Part shown: positions 4,967 through 6,935 of the stretch, piece by piece
How the letters are laid out: each line of letters begins with the position of its first letter
Numbering within the stretch: position 1 is the stretch's first letter
NCBI GenBank assembly: GCA_030427215.1
Contig: JAUHXB010000064.1
Span: 1 to 6,935 of the forward strand
Reading direction: 5' to 3'
From: Alphaproteobacteria bacterium
GTDB lineage: Bacteria > Pseudomonadota > Alphaproteobacteria > Micavibrionales > UBA1664
DNA: 6,935 bases
Position numbers and translations under genes: made by a program
The notes under the pieces: model-generated
What the model was told of the DNA's origin: nothing
Seen by the model: the letters and a program-made list of their open reading frames with translations, nothing else
Databases searched by the model: none

Positions 4967-5635
4967 ATGAGAACATTGTTTCATTTATGGCTTCACCCTT
5001 ATTCCCGTAAAGTACGATTGGCGTTAGGTGAGAAGAATCTAAAATTTGAGGCCATTATCGAAAAAACATGGGAACGCCGAACAGAGTTTATGGCGATGAA
5101 CCCAGCCGGCGATGTGCCCCTGATGATTGAAGAAGATGGTGCAATATTGGCGAATTCTGCTGTGATCTGTGAGTATTTAGAAGAGGTTTATCCCGAAATA
5201 TCATTGTTAGGTGATGACCCTGTTAATCGGGCAGAGGTCAGGCGTATTGTGGGATGGTTTGACGTTAAATTTAATCGCGAAGTCACAGAATATCTTGTGG
5301 GTGAGAAGCTGATGAAACAAATGCTTAAGCGGGGTGAACCTCATGGTCCTTCGGTTCGGGCAGGGCACGCCAATATTCACTATCATTTGGATTATATTGC
5401 CTATTTGATTGAACGCCGCAGGTGGTTGGCAGGAGATCAATTGACTTACGCCGATTTGGCTGCCGCTGCGCATTTATCAACCATTGATTATTTGGGTGAT
5501 GTTCCATGGGACCAACACCCTGTTGCCAAAGAATGGTATATTCGTTTAAAATCACGCCCATCTTTCAAGCCACTTCTCAAAGACCTTGTTCCTGGATTTA
5601 AACCAATGAATCATTATGAAAGTTTGGATTTTTAA
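4967..5635 (+). CDS. fzlA: FzlA-like glutathione S-transferase family protein (FtsZ-binding)
   Basis: This 222-residue protein has the two-domain GST fold: a thioredoxin-like N-terminal domain (about 1-80) with LFHLWLHPYSRKVRLAL, MNPAGDVPLM (cis-proline P51) and the glutathione-site NSAVICEYLE (63-72), then an all-helical C-terminal domain with LTYADLAAAAHL (159-170). The WERR motif (35-38) and the end, RPSFKPLL then a terminal HYESLDF, resemble FzlA, the alphaproteobacterial GST homologue that binds and curves FtsZ filaments and is needed for division in Caulobacter. The conserved C-terminal tail is what I rely on to prefer FzlA over a generic GST; FzlA itself is thought not to need glutathione. 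AAGG lies nine bases before the ATG. The SDR gene follows after 22 bp; a queG gene, which I recall often lying between them elsewhere, is absent. Confidence 0.85.
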   Translation: MRTLFHLWLHPYSRKVRLALGEKNLKFEAIIEKTWERRTEFMAMNPAGDVPLMIEEDGAILANSAVICEYLEEVYPEISLLGDDPVNRAEVRRIVGWFDVKFNREVTEYLVGEKLMKQMLKRGEPHGPSVRAGHANIHYHLDYIAYLIERRRWLAGDQLTYADLAAAAHLSTIDYLGDVPWDQHPVAKEWYIRLKSRPSFKPLLKDLVPGFKPMNHYESLDF

Positions 5636-5652
5636 TAGAAAAACGCTATAAA
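5624..5652 (+). promoter_or_regulatory. Candidate promoter for the SDR gene, starting inside the fzlA end
   Basis: TTGGAT (5624-5629, within the last fzlA codons) and TATAAA (5647-5652) are 17 bases apart. Only five bases separate the -10 box from the ATG at 5658, so transcription could start at or next to the A of the start codon. No Shine-Dalgarno is present before that ATG. Confidence 0.4.
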
Positions 5653-5657
5653 CAATT

Positions 5658-6530
5658 ATGAAGAAATTATTCTGTTACGGATATGGTTACGTTGCCGAAC
5701 ATCTGGTTCGAGAATTAAGGCATCAAGATCCTTCATGGGATTTTACAGTAACAACAACGGATCATGAGAAACTGGCTCAGATCCGAGGCTCAGGATTAAG
5801 AGCTTATATATTTTCTGATAAAAGACCGTTTAATGATCCTTTATTTGCGATGGATGGGGTGACACATATCCTGATTTCTGTTCCACCAAATGAAGATGGT
5901 GATGTTGTTTTTAAGTCGCATGCGCGCGATATTTTAAAAATTCCAACCATTCAATGGATTGGGTATTTATCATCCACTGGTGTGTATGGCAACCGCGACG
6001 GTGATTGGGTTGATGAAACGGCTGAGGTTCGTCCAACATCGGAACGAGGATCGAAACGTGCAAAAGCGGAGGTTCAGTGGCTAAAGCTTCGCCGGATTGC
6101 CGGTATTCCAATTAATATTTTCCGACTTGCCGGTATTTATGGCCCAGGCAGGTCAACACTTGATACCGTTCGTGCAGGAAACACAAAGCGCATTAACAAG
6201 GACGGTCACGTCTTTAATCGTATTCATGTCGATGATATCGTCAGTGCGCTTATTGCCTCTATGCAACATCCTGCAGGGAATATTTATAATTTGGCGGATG
6301 ATTATCCCGCCCCATCTCATGAACTTATCGATTATGCGTGTAAGTTATTAGGGATGGAATCGCCACCCCTTATTCAATATGACGATGATATTGATATGTC
6401 CCCCATGGCGCGTAGTTTTTATAAAGATAATAAACGCATTAAAAACGACAAGATTAAAGATAAATTGGGCATCAAGCTGAAGCATCCTGATTATAAATCC
6501 GGCTTAAACGCCATTTTTGAGAATGAATGA
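5658..6530 (+). CDS. Atypical SDR-family NAD(P)-binding protein (epimerase-like)
   Basis: This 290-residue protein has an extended short-chain dehydrogenase/reductase fold. The N-terminal Rossmann strand carries the nucleotide loop GYGYVA (8-13), with alanine for the usual third glycine. ILISVPP (71-77) and YLSSTGVYG (103-111) follow the order of NAD-dependent epimerases, as do FRLAGIYGPGR (155-165) and the HVDDIV motif (190-195). The usual catalytic Tyr-x-x-x-Lys is missing: the region after the SST motif reads PTSERGSKRAKAE. This fits the atypical YeeZ-like SDRs, so a sugar-nucleotide epimerase activity should not be assumed. Its substrate is unknown. It follows fzlA by 22 bp, and its last 27 bp overlap the convergent xseA gene. 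A promoter may lie just upstream, so expression need not depend only on fzlA. Confidence 0.88.
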   Translation: MKKLFCYGYGYVAEHLVRELRHQDPSWDFTVTTTDHEKLAQIRGSGLRAYIFSDKRPFNDPLFAMDGVTHILISVPPNEDGDVVFKSHARDILKIPTIQWIGYLSSTGVYGNRDGDWVDETAEVRPTSERGSKRAKAEVQWLKLRRIAGIPINIFRLAGIYGPGRSTLDTVRAGNTKRINKDGHVFNRIHVDDIVSALIASMQHPAGNIYNLADDYPAPSHELIDYACKLLGMESPPLIQYDDDIDMSPMARSFYKDNKRIKNDKIKDKLGIKLKHPDYKSGLNAIFENE

Positions 6531-6935
6531 CCCATCCTTCACCGTGATATCAATCTTTTTGGCCACTGATATTTTTGCGGTTTGATCCAGAATCACCCCT
6601 TGATCATCACGAAGAACCGCAAACCCACGGTCCAGTATATTTTTATAGGATAATGTTTCCAACATCCGCGAAAGTGATTTTAATCTATCATCTTGTGGTG
6701 GCAGGATGCGATCTTTCGCCCCTGCTATACGACTTGTAATATTGTGAAGTGATAGGGACGCCTTATCAATGACGGCACGTGGGGTTTGAAGACGACCAGA
6801 AAGCCCATGAAGGCTTTTATCTTTATGATCCAAATATCTTTCAAAATTTGATGATAATTGCCCCTGAATATAATCAAATTTTTGTTCTAACGGTTCTATC
6901 ATTCGATTGGGATGTACCAAAATTCGCGTTGTTTG
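6504..6935 (-). CDS. xseA: Exodeoxyribonuclease VII large subunit, C-terminal part (cut by window edge)
   Basis: The reading frame is open from the right edge to a TAA at 6504, giving the last 143 residues; the true start lies outside. XseA is the catalytic large subunit of exonuclease VII, which degrades single-stranded DNA in either direction together with several XseB subunits. The visible part is the long coiled-coil region (repeated charged helices such as KFDYIQGQLSSNFERYL and RLKSLSRMLETL), where XseB binds in the family, followed by the conserved C-terminal motif NILDRGFAVLRDDQG and the final DGSFILKNGV barrel strand. The nuclease core is not visible. The gene converges on, and overlaps by 27 bp, the SDR gene. 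Confidence 0.92.
   Translation of the reverse strand, partial: QTTRILVHPNRMIEPLEQKFDYIQGQLSSNFERYLDHKDKSLHGLSGRLQTPRAVIDKASLSLHNITSRIAGAKDRILPPQDDRLKSLSRMLETLSYKNILDRGFAVLRDDQGVILDQTAKISVAKKIDITVKDGSFILKNGV

Noticed and set aside
1..6935. CRISPR array, tRNA or rRNA genes, insertion sequences, attachment sites or phage genes
   Set aside because: I read both strands for repeats with regular spacers, tRNA-like cloverleaf ends and transposase or integrase motifs and saw none.

Overview
The window is compact, AT-rich bacterial chromosome with eleven genes, two of them cut by the window edges. The gene content points to an alphaproteobacterium. It holds homologues of the mitochondrial complex I accessory subunits NDUFA12 and NDUFS6 (zf-CHCC), a DUF2155 envelope protein, an Hsp20/DUF1150 pair and a glutathione-S-transferase-like protein of the FzlA type. 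I cannot name the genus. The even composition, tight packing and absence of transposase, integrase, phage, CRISPR or RNA genes suggest ordinary core genome rather than an accessory island.

Layout: (1) Positions 1986 to 1, minus strand, look like one operon. It runs from a divergent glucokinase-family sugar kinase, through a NodB-type polysaccharide deacetylase overlapping it by 4 bp, to the first 100 codons of an unidentified protein cut by the window edge. (2) Positions 2078-3511, plus strand, carry an NDUFA12-like protein, an MlaD-type MCE protein and a DUF2155 protein; the last two overlap by 4 bp. This block diverges from the kinase operon across about 90 bp with a candidate promoter on each strand. 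(3) Positions 4493-3489, minus strand, carry a zf-CHCC (NDUFS6-like) zinc protein, then Hsp20, then DUF1150. The 107 bp between the zinc protein and Hsp20 contain strong inverted repeats and a possible Shine-Dalgarno-masking hairpin. (4) Positions 4547-6530, plus strand, carry an unrecognised 132-residue protein, FzlA and an atypical SDR. (5) The minus-strand C-terminal part of exodeoxyribonuclease VII large subunit (xseA) runs off the right edge.

Functional threads are respiration (two complex I accessory homologues), envelope upkeep (MlaD, DUF2155, deacetylase), division (FzlA), proteostasis (Hsp20/DUF1150), sugar phosphorylation and DNA repair. Both convergent gene pairs overlap tail to tail (23 and 27 bp), leaving no room for ordinary intergenic terminators.

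I found no clearly new multi-gene system. The best leads are the hsp20 leader (possible RNA thermometer plus paired palindromes), several promoter-like boxes so close to start codons that the mRNAs may be leaderless, a sugar kinase with changed substrate-contact positions beside a deacetylase, and the 132-residue unknown protein. No gene-free stretch exceeds 300 bases.
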